A stretch of 64,000 nt of DNA from Glycomyces terrestris (GTDB lineage: Bacteria; Actinomycetota; Actinomycetes; Mycobacteriales; Micromonosporaceae), in NCBI RefSeq assembly GCF_003933745.1, contig NZ_RSEB01000005.1, positions 186,001 to 250,000 of the forward strand, in the 5' to 3' direction. The translations under genes and the position numbers were made by a program. Every line of letters starts with the position of its first letter. Position 1 is the first letter of the stretch. Below the pieces are notes generated by a model. It made no database searches, was not told the DNA's origin, and worked only from the letters and a program-made list of their open reading frames with translations. Of the stretch, positions 1 through 8,131 are shown piece after piece.

Positions 1-703
1 CGTGGAGCTGCTGGATCATCTCCAGCTGGCAGCCGCCCGGCTTGGGCTCGGGGTCCATCTCCTCTTCGAGGTCGATCTCGCCCTCGTCGGCGACGGCCTC
101 TTCCTCAGCGATCGCGTCCTCGGCGTAGTCGCCCTCGCCGGCCATCATGTCGGCGTACTCCTGCGCGGAGCCGTACGACCACTCGGCGTACTCCTCGCCC
201 TGGTAGGCGACGTACCACGCGTACTGGTCGGCGGGGTCGAGGGCGTCCCACTCGGCGGTGTCGGGCTCCTCGTAGCTGTCGCCCTCCTCCTCCTGCCACT
301 CCTCTTCCTCAGCGGCCCAGTAGTCCTCGGTGGCCGGGTCCTCCATGCCGTCGGGGCCGTTGGCCCACTGGCCGAACCCGTACTCGGCGGCCTCCTCGGC
401 CTCGATGATGAAGCCCTCGTGAGGGGGGTACTCGGAGAGGGACTCCTGCTCCTCCGGCTCGTAGGCCTGGAGCGCCCAGGGGTCGTGGACGGTGAAGCCG
501 GCGTCCTCGAGGCACTTCTCGATGAGGCGGTACTCGGCGGCGGCCAGTTCGGCCTCGAGCCGGTTGGAGTCGTTGATCATGTTGACCAAGCGGTCCTCAT
601 CGGACTCCGCGGCGTCCTCGCCGAGTCCGAGCATGCCGCAGCCGGCGGTGAGCGCCAGCACGGCGGCCGCGCCTGCGGCGGCGACTCCTCTGCTCCCGGG
701 CAT
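1..703 (-). CDS. Acidic secreted lipoprotein, unknown function (partial, cut by left edge)
   Basis: The reading frame opens at ATG 703 after a good ribosome site (AAGGAG at about 718-713) and is still open at the window edge, so the C-terminus is missing. Residues 1-22 form a lipoprotein signal peptide: a short basic start, an Ala/Leu-rich core and the lipobox LTAGC, with Cys22 as the lipidation site. The mature part is extremely acidic (runs of Glu/Asp) and rich in Tyr and Trp, with a few Cys. It should sit on the outer face of the membrane. I do not recognise the family. It lies downstream of the rplL terminator on the same strand, where rpoB is often found. Confidence 0.72.
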   Translation of the reverse strand, partial: MPGSRGVAAAGAAAVLALTAGCGMLGLGEDAAESDEDRLVNMINDSNRLEAELAAAEYRLIEKCLEDAGFTVHDPWALQAYEPEEQESLSEYPPHEGFIIEAEEAAEYGFGQWANGPDGMEDPATEDYWAAEEEEWQEEEGDSYEEPDTAEWDALDPADQYAWYVAYQGEEYAEWSYGSAQEYADMMAGEGDYAEDAIAEEEAVADEGEIDLEEEMDPEPKPGGCQLEMIQQLH

Positions 704-811
704 CGTGGTTCTCCTTGCGTGTCAGGTGTGTCTACCCGCAAGACGAGGCGGTGGCCCGCTTTCGTTGCAAGCCGCCCGGGATTCTTCTGAAAATCTCTCA
801 GATGGCACGAA

Positions 812-848
812 ACCGGGGTCCCGCCGCGCGATGCGGCGGAACCCCGGT
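812..848 (-). terminator. Intrinsic-type terminator after rplL
   Basis: An 8-bp arm (812-819 with 841-848) and a 7-bp arm (821-827 with 833-839) are separated by one mismatch and close on a 5-base loop. It lies 48 bp past the rplL stop, in the right place to end the rplJL transcript and separate it from the lipoprotein gene. There is no long U-tract, as is common in actinobacteria. Confidence 0.75.
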
Positions 849-895
849 GTCCGTACCAAGGGCTGGGAGGCCCCTTGAGCTGGTGTAGCGGAAGG

Positions 896-1279
896 CTACT
901 TGAGGGAGACGGTGGCGCCGGCGCCCTCGAGGGCCTCCTTGGCCTTGTCCGCGTCGTCCTTCTTCGCGCCCTCGAGGACGGCCTTGGGGGCGCTCTCGAC
1001 GAGCTCCTTGGCCTCCTTGAGGCCGAGGCCGGTCAGGCCGCGGACTTCCTTGATGACCTTGATCTTGGACTCGCCCGCGGACTCGAGGACGACGTCGAAG
1101 GTGTCCTTCTCGACAGCGGCCTCCTCGCCACCGGCGGCGGGGCCGGCGGCGGCCACGGCGACGGGGGCGGCGGCGGTGACGTCGAACTTCTCCTCGAACG
1201 CCTTCACGAACTCGGAGACCTCGAGCAGGGTCATGCCCTCGAACTGCTCGAGCAGCTCGTCGGTGGACAGCTTAGCCAT
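896..1279 (-). CDS. rplL: 50S ribosomal protein L7/L12
   Basis: This 127-residue protein is full length for L7/L12. It has the N-terminal dimerisation helix ([16 protein letters not shown]), an Ala/Gly-rich hinge at about 38-55, and the conserved C-terminal domain with [12 protein letters not shown] that contacts translation factors. It forms the multicopy stalk of the large subunit together with L10. The start is the ATG at 1279, preceded by AAGGAAAGGA. It follows rplJ by 39 bp in the same transcript and is closed by the hairpin at 812-848. Confidence 0.97.
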   Translation of the reverse strand: MAKLSTDELLEQFEGMTLLEVSEFVKAFEEKFDVTAAAPVAVAAAGPAAGGEEAAVEKDTFDVVLESAGESKIKVIKEVRGLTGLGLKEAKELVESAPKAVLEGAKKDDADKAKEALEGAGATVSLK

Positions 1280-1318
1280 GGTGTGTTTCCTTTCCTTAAG
1301 TCTCGGACCGGCGCGGGG

Positions 1319-1855
1319 CTACTCCCCGGCGGCCGCTTTCTTGTCCTGCAGCGCGGCACCCAGACGCGCCACCTGCCCGGCGGGGGCGGCGACGACGGCG
1401 ACGGCCTTCTGCGCGGTGGCCTTGAGCGCACCGGCCAGCTTGGCCAGCAGCACTTCGCGGGATTCGAGGTCGGCGAGCTTGTTGATCTCGTCGACGGAGA
1501 GGGCCTTGCCCTCCATGAACCCGCCCTTGATCACCAGGGCGTCGTGGGACTTCGCGAAGGCGCGGAGGCCCTTGGCGGCTTCCACCGGGTCGCCTTCGAT
1601 GAAGGTGATCGCGGTGGGACCGGTGAACAGGTCGTCCAGACCGGTCACGCCGGCCTGGTTGGCGGCGCGCTTGGCGAGGGTGTTCTTGGCAACGCGGTAG
1701 CGCGTCCCCTCGCCGAGGGAACGCCGGAGCTCGCGCAGTTCGGCAACGGTCAGGCCGCGGTACTCGGTGAGCACCGTGGCGGTCGCGCTGGAGAACTCGT
1801 CGGCGAGTTCGGCGATGGCGGTCGTCTTACCCGCCGGGTATTCCCTGTCAGCCAT
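1319..1855 (-). CDS. rplJ: 50S ribosomal protein L10
   Basis: L10 anchors L7/L12 dimers to 23S rRNA as the base of the ribosomal stalk, and in other bacteria it represses its own mRNA. I chose ATG 1855 ([10 protein letters not shown], 178 residues). An excellent ribosome site (AAGGAGG) lies just upstream, whereas the frame could extend to 1969 only by reading through the structured leader. The body has the expected conserved parts, such as the [12 protein letters not shown] segment and KNTLAKRA. The Ala-rich C-terminal helix would bind L7/L12. rplL follows. Confidence 0.96.
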   Translation of the reverse strand: MADREYPAGKTTAIAELADEFSSATATVLTEYRGLTVAELRELRRSLGEGTRYRVAKNTLAKRAANQAGVTGLDDLFTGPTAITFIEGDPVEAAKGLRAFAKSHDALVIKGGFMEGKALSVDEINKLADLESREVLLAKLAGALKATAQKAVAVVAAPAGQVARLGAALQDKKAAAGE

Positions 1856-2081
1856 GTTTCCCTCCTTTCTCGGCTGGTCAATCCACAACCGTGCGGAGGC
1901 GACAAAAAAGGCGCCCTCGCGGGACGCCTCATCATTGGGACCTTCGGGCCGTTGCACGGCCCGCACCATGGTCGCTTCGAGTAGTCGCCCTACGTCGGTC
2001 CCCGGAGGGTTTACAACCGCGCGAGGCGGTGACCGAACGGTCTATGGGTTGTTGCCGCAAGCGTACCAGCGGAGACGGGAA
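1856..2081 (-). promoter_or_regulatory. L10-type autoregulatory leader of rplJL
   Basis: The 276 bp between rplA and rplJ hold strong RNA structures on the minus strand. The pair 1945-1952 with 1956-1963 is a perfect 8-bp stem. Next, 1909-1916 with 1922-1929 form an 8-bp stem followed by six U residues (1904-1909), which is a classic terminator ahead of the rplJ ribosome site. Leaders bound by L10(L12)4 at this spot are well known, and a terminator inside one implies attenuation. A possible promoter (TTGTAA, 18-bp gap, TAGGGC) lies upstream near 2010-1980. It is weak and I do not rely on it. Confidence 0.65.
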
Positions 2082-2112
2082 AGCCCCAGTGCAGGAGGCC
2101 TGCACCGGGGCT
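2082..2112 (-). terminator. Terminator after rplA
   Basis: The hairpin has arms 2082-2087/2107-2112 and 2089-2095/2099-2105 with one internal mismatch and a 3-base loop. It lies 20 bp beyond the rplA stop and separates rplKA from rplJL. Confidence 0.75.
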
Positions 2113-2131
2113 GCGTCACACTCGGCGAGCG

Positions 2132-2827
2132 CTACTTGATCTTGACCGCCTGCGGGTCGACCGGGATGCCCGGGCCCATGGTGGTCGAGATGGTCGACTT
2201 CTTGATGTACACGCCCTTGGAGCTGGCGGGCTTGAGCCGCTGGACCTCTTCGAGGGCCGCGCTGTAGTTCTCCGCGAGCTGCTCGGCCGTGAACGAGGTC
2301 TTGCCGATCGGCAGGTGCAGGTTCGCGTGCTTGTCGACGCGGAACGCGATCTTGCCGGCCTTGATCTCGGTGACGGCCTTGGCGACGTCCGGCGTGACGG
2401 TGCCGGTCTTCGGGTTCGGCATGAGGCCGCGCGGGCCCAGGATCCGCGCGATCCGGCCGATCTTGGCCATCTGGTCGGGGGTGGCGACGGCGGCGTCGAA
2501 CTCGAGCCAGCCCTCGGAGATCCGCTTGACGAGCTCGTCGGAGCCGACCTCGTCGGCGCCGGCGGCGACGGCGGCCTCGGCCTTGTCGCCCTCGGCGAAG
2601 ACGATCACGCGGACGGTCTTGCCGGTGCCGTGGGGCAGGGAGACGGTGCCGCGGACCAGCTGGTCGGCCTGGCGCGGGTCGACCCCGAGCCGCAGGGCGA
2701 CCTCGACGGTCGCGTCGAACGAGGTCGGCGAGGTCTCCTTGGCGAGACCGGTCGCCTCGACGGGCGCGTAGAGCTGCGTCCGGTCGACCTTCTTGATGAG
2801 GTCTTGGTACTTCTTGCTGCGCTTCAT
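2132..2827 (-). CDS. rplA: 50S ribosomal protein L1
   Basis: L1 forms the mobile stalk near the E site, binds 23S rRNA, and often represses the L11-L1 mRNA. The product is 231 residues, normal for L1. It contains the typical segment [15 protein letters not shown] and the [17 protein letters not shown] ending seen in the family. The start is ATG 2827 (MKRSKKYQ) with GAAGGA upstream; an earlier in-frame start at 2875 would add a poor, unconserved extension. It follows rplK by 88 bp. Confidence 0.97.
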   Translation of the reverse strand: MKRSKKYQDLIKKVDRTQLYAPVEATGLAKETSPTSFDATVEVALRLGVDPRQADQLVRGTVSLPHGTGKTVRVIVFAEGDKAEAAVAAGADEVGSDELVKRISEGWLEFDAAVATPDQMAKIGRIARILGPRGLMPNPKTGTVTPDVAKAVTEIKAGKIAFRVDKHANLHLPIGKTSFTAEQLAENYSAALEEVQRLKPASSKGVYIKKSTISTTMGPGIPVDPQAVKIK

Positions 2828-2915
2828 GTTCCATCCTTCGGATGTCGTGGTGGGGGCGGGCGCGCGCCCTTCCACTGGGTTGACGCCGGCGGGGCCGGCG
2901 GACGTGCTGGAGCCC

Positions 2916-3347
2916 TTAGCCCTCGACGGTGATGCCCATGGAGCGGGCGGTGCCGGCGACGATGAGCGACGCGGCGTCGAGGTCGTTGGCGTTGAGGTCG
3001 GGGAGCTTCTTCTCCGCGATCTCGCGCACCTGGGCCTGGGTCACCTTGCCGACCTTGACCTTGTGCGGCTCGCCCGAGCCCTTGGGAACGCCGGCGGCCT
3101 TGAGCAGGAGCTTCGCGGCCGGCGGGGTCTTGAGGACGAACGTGAACGAACGGTCCTCGTACACCGTGATCTCAGCGGGGAGGACCTCGCCGCGCTGGGA
3201 TTCGGTGGCCGCGTTGTAGGCCTTGCAGAACTCCATGATGTTGACGCCGTGCTGACCGAGGGCGGGGCCCACCGGCGGAGCCGGAGTGGCCTGACCACCC
3301 TGGAGCTCCAGCTTGAACGTCACAACGGCCTTCTTGTTGGGAGCCAT
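2916..3347 (-). CDS. rplK: 50S ribosomal protein L11
   Basis: This 143-residue protein carries the hallmarks of L11: [26 protein letters not shown] near the N-terminus, which is the thiopeptide and RelA-associated domain, and the rRNA-binding C-terminal half ending in MGITVEG. ATG 3347 has AGAAGGA seven bases upstream. It is the first gene of the rplK-rplA pair and lies 146 bp after nusG. Confidence 0.97.
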   Translation of the reverse strand: MAPNKKAVVTFKLELQGGQATPAPPVGPALGQHGVNIMEFCKAYNAATESQRGEVLPAEITVYEDRSFTFVLKTPPAAKLLLKAAGVPKGSGEPHKVKVGKVTQAQVREIAEKKLPDLNANDLDAASLIVAGTARSMGITVEG

Positions 3348-3493
3348 CGTGTCCTTCTCTTCCTGGGATAACGCGGGACGGTCCCCGCGTCTTCTTGCGA
3401 GCGCGCGGCAGCGCCGAGCCGCCGCGCAACCGTTCCAGGGTACCTGCCGGACGGCGGGCCGCCTGGACGGAGGTGTGTGAGCTGTAGCTCGTG
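3348..3493 (-). promoter_or_regulatory. nusG-rplK intergenic leader with hairpins
   Basis: Three inverted repeats lie here. A 9-bp perfect repeat (3480-3488 with 3493-3501) straddles the nusG stop codon and could end or process the nusG message. An imperfect GC repeat covers about 3397-3426. A 7-bp stem (3371-3377 with 3384-3390) sits 24 bases before rplK. Leaders of L11 operons are commonly bound by L1, but I cannot show the L1 motif here. Confidence 0.4.
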
Positions 3494-4231
3494 CTACAGC
3501 TTCGAGACCTGGTTGAAGTTGAGCTCGACCGGGGTCTCGCGGCCGAAGATCGACACGAGCACCTTGAGCTTCTGCTGCTCCGCGTTGATCTCGGCGATCG
3601 TGGCGGGCATCGAGGCGAAGGCGCCGTCGACGACGGTGACGGACTCGCCCTCGGAGAAGTCGACCTTGATGTCGGGGTCGGAGGACGCCGACTCGGCGGC
3701 GGCCTCGTCCTTGGGCTTCTGCTCCGGCGGGAGGAGCCACTGGATGACCTCGTCGAGCGGAAGCGGGCTGGGCCGGTCGGTGCGGTCGACGACGCCGACG
3801 AAGCCGGTCACGCCGGGCGTGTTGCGCACGACCGAGTAGGACTCGGGGGTCATCTCCATGCGGACGAGCACGTAGCTGGGGAAGACCTTGGCCTCGACCT
3901 TCGAGCGCTTGCCGTTCTTGATCTCCACCTCGGTGTGGGTGGGGACCTCGATCTGGTAGATGAAGTCCTCCATGTCGAAGGACTGGATGCGGTTCTCCAG
4001 GTTCGAGCGCACGCGGTTCTCGAAGCCGGCGTAGGAGTGCAGCACGTACCACTCGCCGGGGGCGAAGCGCAGCTTGGCCCGCAGCGCCTCCGCCGGGTCG
4101 ACCTCGGGCTCGGCGGGCCCGGCCGCCTCGTCCTCGTCGAGCTCCGGCTCGTCGTCGACGTCCGCGACCTGTGCGGCCGCGGCGGCCTGCGCCGCGACTT
4201 CTTCCTTCAAGGCCTCGTCGAACTCAGACAC
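3494..4231 (-). CDS. nusG: Transcription termination/antitermination factor NusG
   Basis: NusG binds RNA polymerase and couples transcription to Rho or to the ribosome. The 245-residue product has a long acidic Ala/Glu/Asp-rich N-terminal extension (about 1-58), usual in actinobacteria. The NGN domain starts at W61 ([14 protein letters not shown]) and a C-terminal KOW domain spans about 190-245 ([16 protein letters not shown] ending). It lies downstream of secE on the same strand, the standard secE-nusG order. Confidence 0.95.
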   Translation of the reverse strand: MSEFDEALKEEVAAQAAAAAQVADVDDEPELDEDEAAGPAEPEVDPAEALRAKLRFAPGEWYVLHSYAGFENRVRSNLENRIQSFDMEDFIYQIEVPTHTEVEIKNGKRSKVEAKVFPSYVLVRMEMTPESYSVVRNTPGVTGFVGVVDRTDRPSPLPLDEVIQWLLPPEQKPKDEAAAESASSDPDIKVDFSEGESVTVVDGAFASMPATIAEINAEQQKLKVLVSIFGRETPVELNFNQVSKL

Positions 4232-4368
4232 GCTTGACTCTCATTCCGGCTCGGTGCCCGCGGTCGGCGGGACACGGCGACTGTGCTTCGGTTTCTCGGA
4301 TGCGGCGGCGCTGCGCCGATGTGCGGCCCGCAGGCTCCCGCTACGTGGATCCCGCCGCCTGTGAAGTC

Positions 4369-4391
4369 GCGCGCCGGCGGAACCGGCGCGC
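4369..4391 (-). terminator. Strong hairpin between secE and nusG
   Basis: Perfect 9-bp arms (4369-4377 and 4383-4391, all G/C) enclose a 5-base loop. It lies 118 bp after the secE stop, in an unusually long 277-bp gap. It could terminate secE partially or process the message so that nusG has its own start. No U-tract follows. Confidence 0.45.
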
Positions 4392-4508
4392 GTCATACCC
4401 ACTAGGGTAGCCGCTCTGCGGCGCGGCGCGCTTCAGGCACCGTCGAAACGGCGCAGGTCACGCGAACCGCCCGCCTCGGGCGGGGGCGGGACCGGCCGGG
4501 GAGGCGCG

Positions 4509-4790
4509 CTAGGAGTCGGCGCCGAAGGCGCGGCGGACGAGGTCGCCGAAGAGGAGGTCGAGCCCGCCGATGTAGGCCATCATGATGCCGACGAAGACGA
4601 GGACCACGATCGAGTAGGTGATGAGCTGGCGCCGGGTCGGGTAGACGACCTTGCGGAGCTGCTCGACGACCTCGCGCAGGAACCGGCCGAGCTTCTTGAA
4701 GGGGTTGCGCTCGACGGCCTTCTCGCCCTGCCTGCGGGTGGGACGACCCTTGTCGGCGGTCGCATCGGAGCGGCTGGTGTCGTCGGCCAC
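4509..4790 (-). CDS. secE: Preprotein translocase subunit SecE
   Basis: SecE clamps SecY in the membrane translocon. The 93-residue protein has a charged N-terminus, the conserved amphipathic helix FLREVVEQLRKVVYPTRRQL, and one membrane span at about 57-79. This single-span form is normal outside enterobacteria. The start is ATG 4790 and nusG is next downstream. The tRNA-Trp and rpmG genes often found just upstream are absent: only 57 bp separate it from the next gene. Confidence 0.93.
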   Translation of the reverse strand: MADDTSRSDATADKGRPTRRQGEKAVERNPFKKLGRFLREVVEQLRKVVYPTRRQLITYSIVVLVFVGIMMAYIGGLDLLFGDLVRRAFGADS

Positions 4791-4847
4791 GTCGGCTTCC
4801 TCCAGGGTTCGTCGCTGATGGGGCGGTCAGGGTTGCAGCATACCGGA

Positions 4848-5369
4848 CTAGCCGGACGCGCCCGCGTCGCGGCGTCGCGCTTCGTATGCGGCGCTGAGTT
4901 CGGCGCGCCGCTCGTTCCAGTGGTCGCGCATGAGCCGCATCTCGGTCTTGGTGAACTCCATGAACGCGGCGGTCTGGATGAGTCGGTCGCGGCCGGGGCC
5001 CTCGGGGAGGGTGTCGATCCCGATGAGGGCGGTGTCGCGGTAGCGGTCGAGGAAGCCGGAGCGGTCGAGCATGATGTTGCCCCAGATGTCCTCGTCGTTG
5101 AGGCGGTAGACGTCGGCGCGGGTGGAGGGGCGGCGGGTCTTGAAGACGAGCCCGGCGGCGAGGAGCTCGCGGACGGCGCCGGAGACGGCGGCGAGGCTGA
5201 TGCCCAGGCCCTCGGCGATCTCGGCGGCGGTGTAGGTCTCGTCGTCGTCCACCAGGATGTACGTGAAGACCCGCGCGGCCATGCGCTGCATGCCGCTGGT
5301 CGCGAGGATGCCCGCGAACTGCTCCACGTAGTCGAGCATGGCCTTGCGTTCGGCGTCCGGCTCGTCCAT
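4848..5369 (-). CDS. GbsR/MarR-family transcriptional regulator
   Basis: The protein has 173 residues. Residues about 10-40 form a helix with the LATSGMQRMAARVFTYIL signature of the GbsR branch of the MarR superfamily. A winged helix-turn-helix follows at about 46-92 (YTAAEIAEGLGISLAAVSGAVRELLAAG), then a helical C-terminal half. It is divergent from the ABC exporter that starts at 5462, and the 92-bp gap carries a large palindrome. By analogy it should repress the exporter genes and perhaps itself. The ligand is unknown. Confidence 0.85.
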   Translation of the reverse strand: MDEPDAERKAMLDYVEQFAGILATSGMQRMAARVFTYILVDDDETYTAAEIAEGLGISLAAVSGAVRELLAAGLVFKTRRPSTRADVYRLNDEDIWGNIMLDRSGFLDRYRDTALIGIDTLPEGPGRDRLIQTAAFMEFTKTEMRLMRDHWNERRAELSAAYEARRRDAGASG

Positions 5370-5417
5370 CGCCGCGCTCCCCCGTCCCTTGATGCGTGTT
5401 GATGATATCTTGACACG

Positions 5418-5449
5418 ACATTGTTTTCACAAATTCATGAAAACTATGT
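5418..5449. promoter_or_regulatory. Operator-like palindrome in a divergent promoter region
   Basis: Two 12-base arms (5418-5429 and 5438-5449) match at 11 of 12 positions around an 8-base spacer, in an AT-rich island of a GC-rich genome. On the plus strand a possible promoter (TTGTTT 5421-5426, 18 bp, TATGTT 5445-5450) lies inside the palindrome. On the minus strand TTGTGA, 17 bp, GATATC overlaps it. The ATG of the exporter at 5462 has no ribosome site and starts about 11 bases past the -10 box, so its mRNA is probably leaderless or nearly so. Confidence 0.65.
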
Positions 5450-5461
5450 TAGCTTGATGGC

Positions 5462-6382
5462 ATGAACGCAGTGATCCGCACTGAGGAACTGGTCAAGCGC
5501 TTCGGTCATGTGACCGCGCTCGATCATCTCAATCTCGAAGTCGCCCAAGGCGAGACCCACGGATTCCTGGGCCCGAACGGCGCCGGCAAGTCCACCACCA
5601 TCCGCGTCCTCCTCGGCATGCTCCGCTCCGACGGGGGCCGCGCCGAGCTCTTCGGCGCCGACCCCTGGAAGGACGCCGCCGAGCTCCACCGGCGCCTCGC
5701 CTACGTGCCCGGCGACGTCGCCCTCTGGCCCGGCCTCACCGGCGGCGAGACCATCGACCTCCTCGGGCGCCTGCGCGGCGGCGTCGACCGCGCCAGGCGC
5801 GACGAGCTCCTCGAGCGCTTCGACCTCGACCCCCGCAAGAAGGGCCGCTCCTACTCCAAGGGCAACCGGCAGAAGGTCGCCCTCGTCGCCGCGTTCGCCG
5901 CCGACGTCGACCTCCTCCTGCTCGACGAGCCCACCTCCGGGCTCGACCCCCTCATGGGCGCCGTCTTCAACGAGTGCGTCAAGGAGGCCGCCGCGCAGGG
6001 CCGCACCGTGCTCCTGTCGAGCCACATCATGAGCGAGGTCGAGGCCCTGTGCGAGCGGGTGAGCATCATCCGCAAGGGCGTCGTCGTCGAGACCGGCTCC
6101 CTCGCCGAGATGCGGCACTTCTCGCGCTCGCGCCTGCGCGCCACCCTGAAGCACCCCGTGCACGGCCTCGCGGACACCGACGGCGTCCACGACCTCGTCG
6201 TCGACGGCCTGGAGATCGACTGCTCGGTCGACGCCGCCGCCCTCGACGACGTGCTCGCCCGCCTCGCGGCCGCCGGCGTCGCCGCCCTCACCTGCGAGCC
6301 GCCGTCCCTGGAGCAGATCTTCATGCGCTTCTACGGCGACGAGCTCGCCGCCCACGGCGTGCGGGAAGGGAACGGGCGATGA
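5462..6382 (+). CDS. ABC exporter ATP-binding protein (multidrug/antibiotic type)
   Basis: This cytoplasmic ATPase has 306 residues. The Walker A motif is GPNGAGKST (37-45), the signature region is YSKGNRQKV, and Walker B is LLLLDEPTSGLD, with the switch His in LLSSHIMSEVE. The C-terminal tail (about 215-300) matches the extension found in DrrA/CcmA-like drug exporters. It overlaps the permease gene by ATGA, so the two are translationally coupled. Export of an antibiotic or lipid is likely, but the substrate cannot be read from sequence. Confidence 0.92.
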   Translation: MNAVIRTEELVKRFGHVTALDHLNLEVAQGETHGFLGPNGAGKSTTIRVLLGMLRSDGGRAELFGADPWKDAAELHRRLAYVPGDVALWPGLTGGETIDLLGRLRGGVDRARRDELLERFDLDPRKKGRSYSKGNRQKVALVAAFAADVDLLLLDEPTSGLDPLMGAVFNECVKEAAAQGRTVLLSSHIMSEVEALCERVSIIRKGVVVETGSLAEMRHFSRSRLRATLKHPVHGLADTDGVHDLVVDGLEIDCSVDAAALDDVLARLAAAGVAALTCEPPSLEQIFMRFYGDELAAHGVREGNGR

Positions 6383-8010
6383 CCGCCGCCGCAGCCGAGG
6401 TCGGGGACGGCCTCGGGACCCTCGCCGGCACCGGCAAGCTCCTGCGCTTCCAGGCCCGCCGGACCCGCGTCCACCTCACCGCCTGGACCCTCGGCATCGC
6501 CGGCGGGACCTGGCTGATCACGCCCGTCCTCGCCGACCAGTACGCCACGCCCGAGTCCCGCGTCGCCCTCGGCGCGACCATGAACACGCCCGCGATGCGG
6601 TCCATGACCGGCCCCGCCGAGTACGTCGCGGCGTACGCCGACAGCATCGGCGCCCTGTTCGCCAACCGGATGCTGCTGTGGACCGGCGCGATGACCGCCG
6701 TCATGTTCGTGCTCCTGGTCGTGCGCCTCACCCGCGCCGACGAGGAGACCTCGCGGTCCGAGGTGCTCCGCTCGAACCCCGTCGGCCGCCGCGCCGACCT
6801 CGCCGCCGCCCTGGCGCTCAGCGCCGCCGCGGCGACCGTCCTGGGGGCGCTCATGGCGCTCGCGGTGCTCGGCCTCGAGGACGGCGCCGCGGGCGGCGCG
6901 GTCCTCTTCGGGCTCGCGCACACCGCCATCGGCCTCGTGTTCGCGGCCCTGACCGCGGTGGCCGCGCAGGTGAGCGATTCCGCCTCGACGGCGACCGGGT
7001 ACGGCCTGGGCCTGCTCGGCTGGAGCTTCCTCACCGCCGGGGTCGGCAACGCGCAGGAGAACGCCGCGGTGTGGCTCTCGCCGCTCGGCTGGTCGCAGCT
7101 GACGTTCATGTACACGTCCGAGGAGCGGTGGTGGCCCCTCGCGCTCACCCTCGCCGTCGCCGTCGCCGCGTCCTCGCTCGCGTTCGCGCTCGTCTCCCGG
7201 CGCGACTTCGGCCAGGGCCTGGTCGCGGCCCGCGCCGGCCGGCCCGGGGCCGCCGCCGGCCTGCGCAGCGCCCACGCGCTCACGTTCCGCCTCACCCGCG
7301 GCCTCATGTGGACCGGCGCCGCCACGCTCCTCCTGCTCGGCGCCGCCTACGGCTCGGTGCTCGGCAGCGCGGACGAGTTCGCCGACAGCCTCTCCGAGGC
7401 GCAGCGGGCCATGCTCGACCGGGGCGGCAGCACGATGGCGTACAGCTTCGCGGCCACGTTCATCGCGATCAACGCCGTCGTGGCGGCGCTGTTCGGCATC
7501 CTCGTGATCGGCAGGGGCCGCAAGGAGGAGACCGTCGGCCGCGGCGAGCTCATCGCCGCGTCGCCGGTGGCGCGCAGCGCCTGGCCGGGCTCCTACCTGC
7601 CGGCCGCGCTGTTCGCCGCCACCGTGACGAACCTCCTCGGCGGCCTCGGGCTGGCCGCGACCGGCTCCGGCGGCGACGGCGGGCTGTTCGGGAAGGTCCT
7701 GCTCGGCACCGCGATCCAGCTCCCGGCGGTCTGGACCCTGGTCGCCTTCGCGTTCGCGGCCTTCGCCTGGCTCCCGCGCGCGGGCTGGCTGCGGTGGCTC
7801 CTGTGGGTGTGGAGCCTCCTGGTCATCTACTTCGGGAACATGCTCGACATGCCCGAGTGGCTCCAGGACGCCTCGCCGTTCCACCACGTAGCCGCCTACC
7901 CCGCGCAGGACCTCGAGTGGGCGCCGCTGGGCGTGCTCGCCCTCCTCGCGGCCGCGCTCGTCTGGCTCGGCTACGCCGGCGCCCGCCGCCGCGACCTCCA
8001 CTTCAGCTGA
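6379..8010 (+). CDS. ABC-2 type exporter permease (polyketide-antibiotic transporter family)
   Basis: The product has 543 residues with about 12 hydrophobic spans in two similar halves. Each half has a soluble segment of the type EETSRSEVLRSNPVGR or KEETVGRGELIAASPVAR, typical of the large permeases next to tetronasin-like ATPases. The ATG at 6379 overlaps the ATPase stop (ATGA); longer reading frames into the ATPase gene are not real starts. It forms the exporter with the preceding gene under the divergent regulator. The transcript is closed by the 15-bp stem at 8038-8073. Confidence 0.88.
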   Translation: MTAAAAEVGDGLGTLAGTGKLLRFQARRTRVHLTAWTLGIAGGTWLITPVLADQYATPESRVALGATMNTPAMRSMTGPAEYVAAYADSIGALFANRMLLWTGAMTAVMFVLLVVRLTRADEETSRSEVLRSNPVGRRADLAAALALSAAAATVLGALMALAVLGLEDGAAGGAVLFGLAHTAIGLVFAALTAVAAQVSDSASTATGYGLGLLGWSFLTAGVGNAQENAAVWLSPLGWSQLTFMYTSEERWWPLALTLAVAVAASSLAFALVSRRDFGQGLVAARAGRPGAAAGLRSAHALTFRLTRGLMWTGAATLLLLGAAYGSVLGSADEFADSLSEAQRAMLDRGGSTMAYSFAATFIAINAVVAALFGILVIGRGRKEETVGRGELIAASPVARSAWPGSYLPAALFAATVTNLLGGLGLAATGSGGDGGLFGKVLLGTAIQLPAVWTLVAFAFAAFAWLPRAGWLRWLLWVWSLLVIYFGNMLDMPEWLQDASPFHHVAAYPAQDLEWAPLGVLALLAAALVWLGYAGARRRDLHFS

Positions 8011-8037
8011 GCCGCATACCCTCCTCAAAGGAAACCG

Positions 8038-8073
8038 GGCGCCGCCGGTCCGACACCCCGGACCGGCGGCGCC
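8038..8073 (+). terminator. Terminator after the ABC exporter operon
   Basis: A perfect 15-bp GC-rich stem (8038-8052 with 8059-8073) has a 6-base loop and lies 27 bp after the permease stop. No U-tract follows. Confidence 0.8.
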
Positions 8074-8131
8074 GACCCGTCGCGGCACTCGCGGGCGGAC
8101 TTGTCGTACCCCTGTGATTCGCTGTGGTTCC

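Noticed and set aside
2..790. A plus-strand frame at the left edge
   Set aside because: The minus strand gives a lipoprotein with signal peptide, lipobox and ribosome site; the plus frame is low-complexity Leu/Val/Gly.
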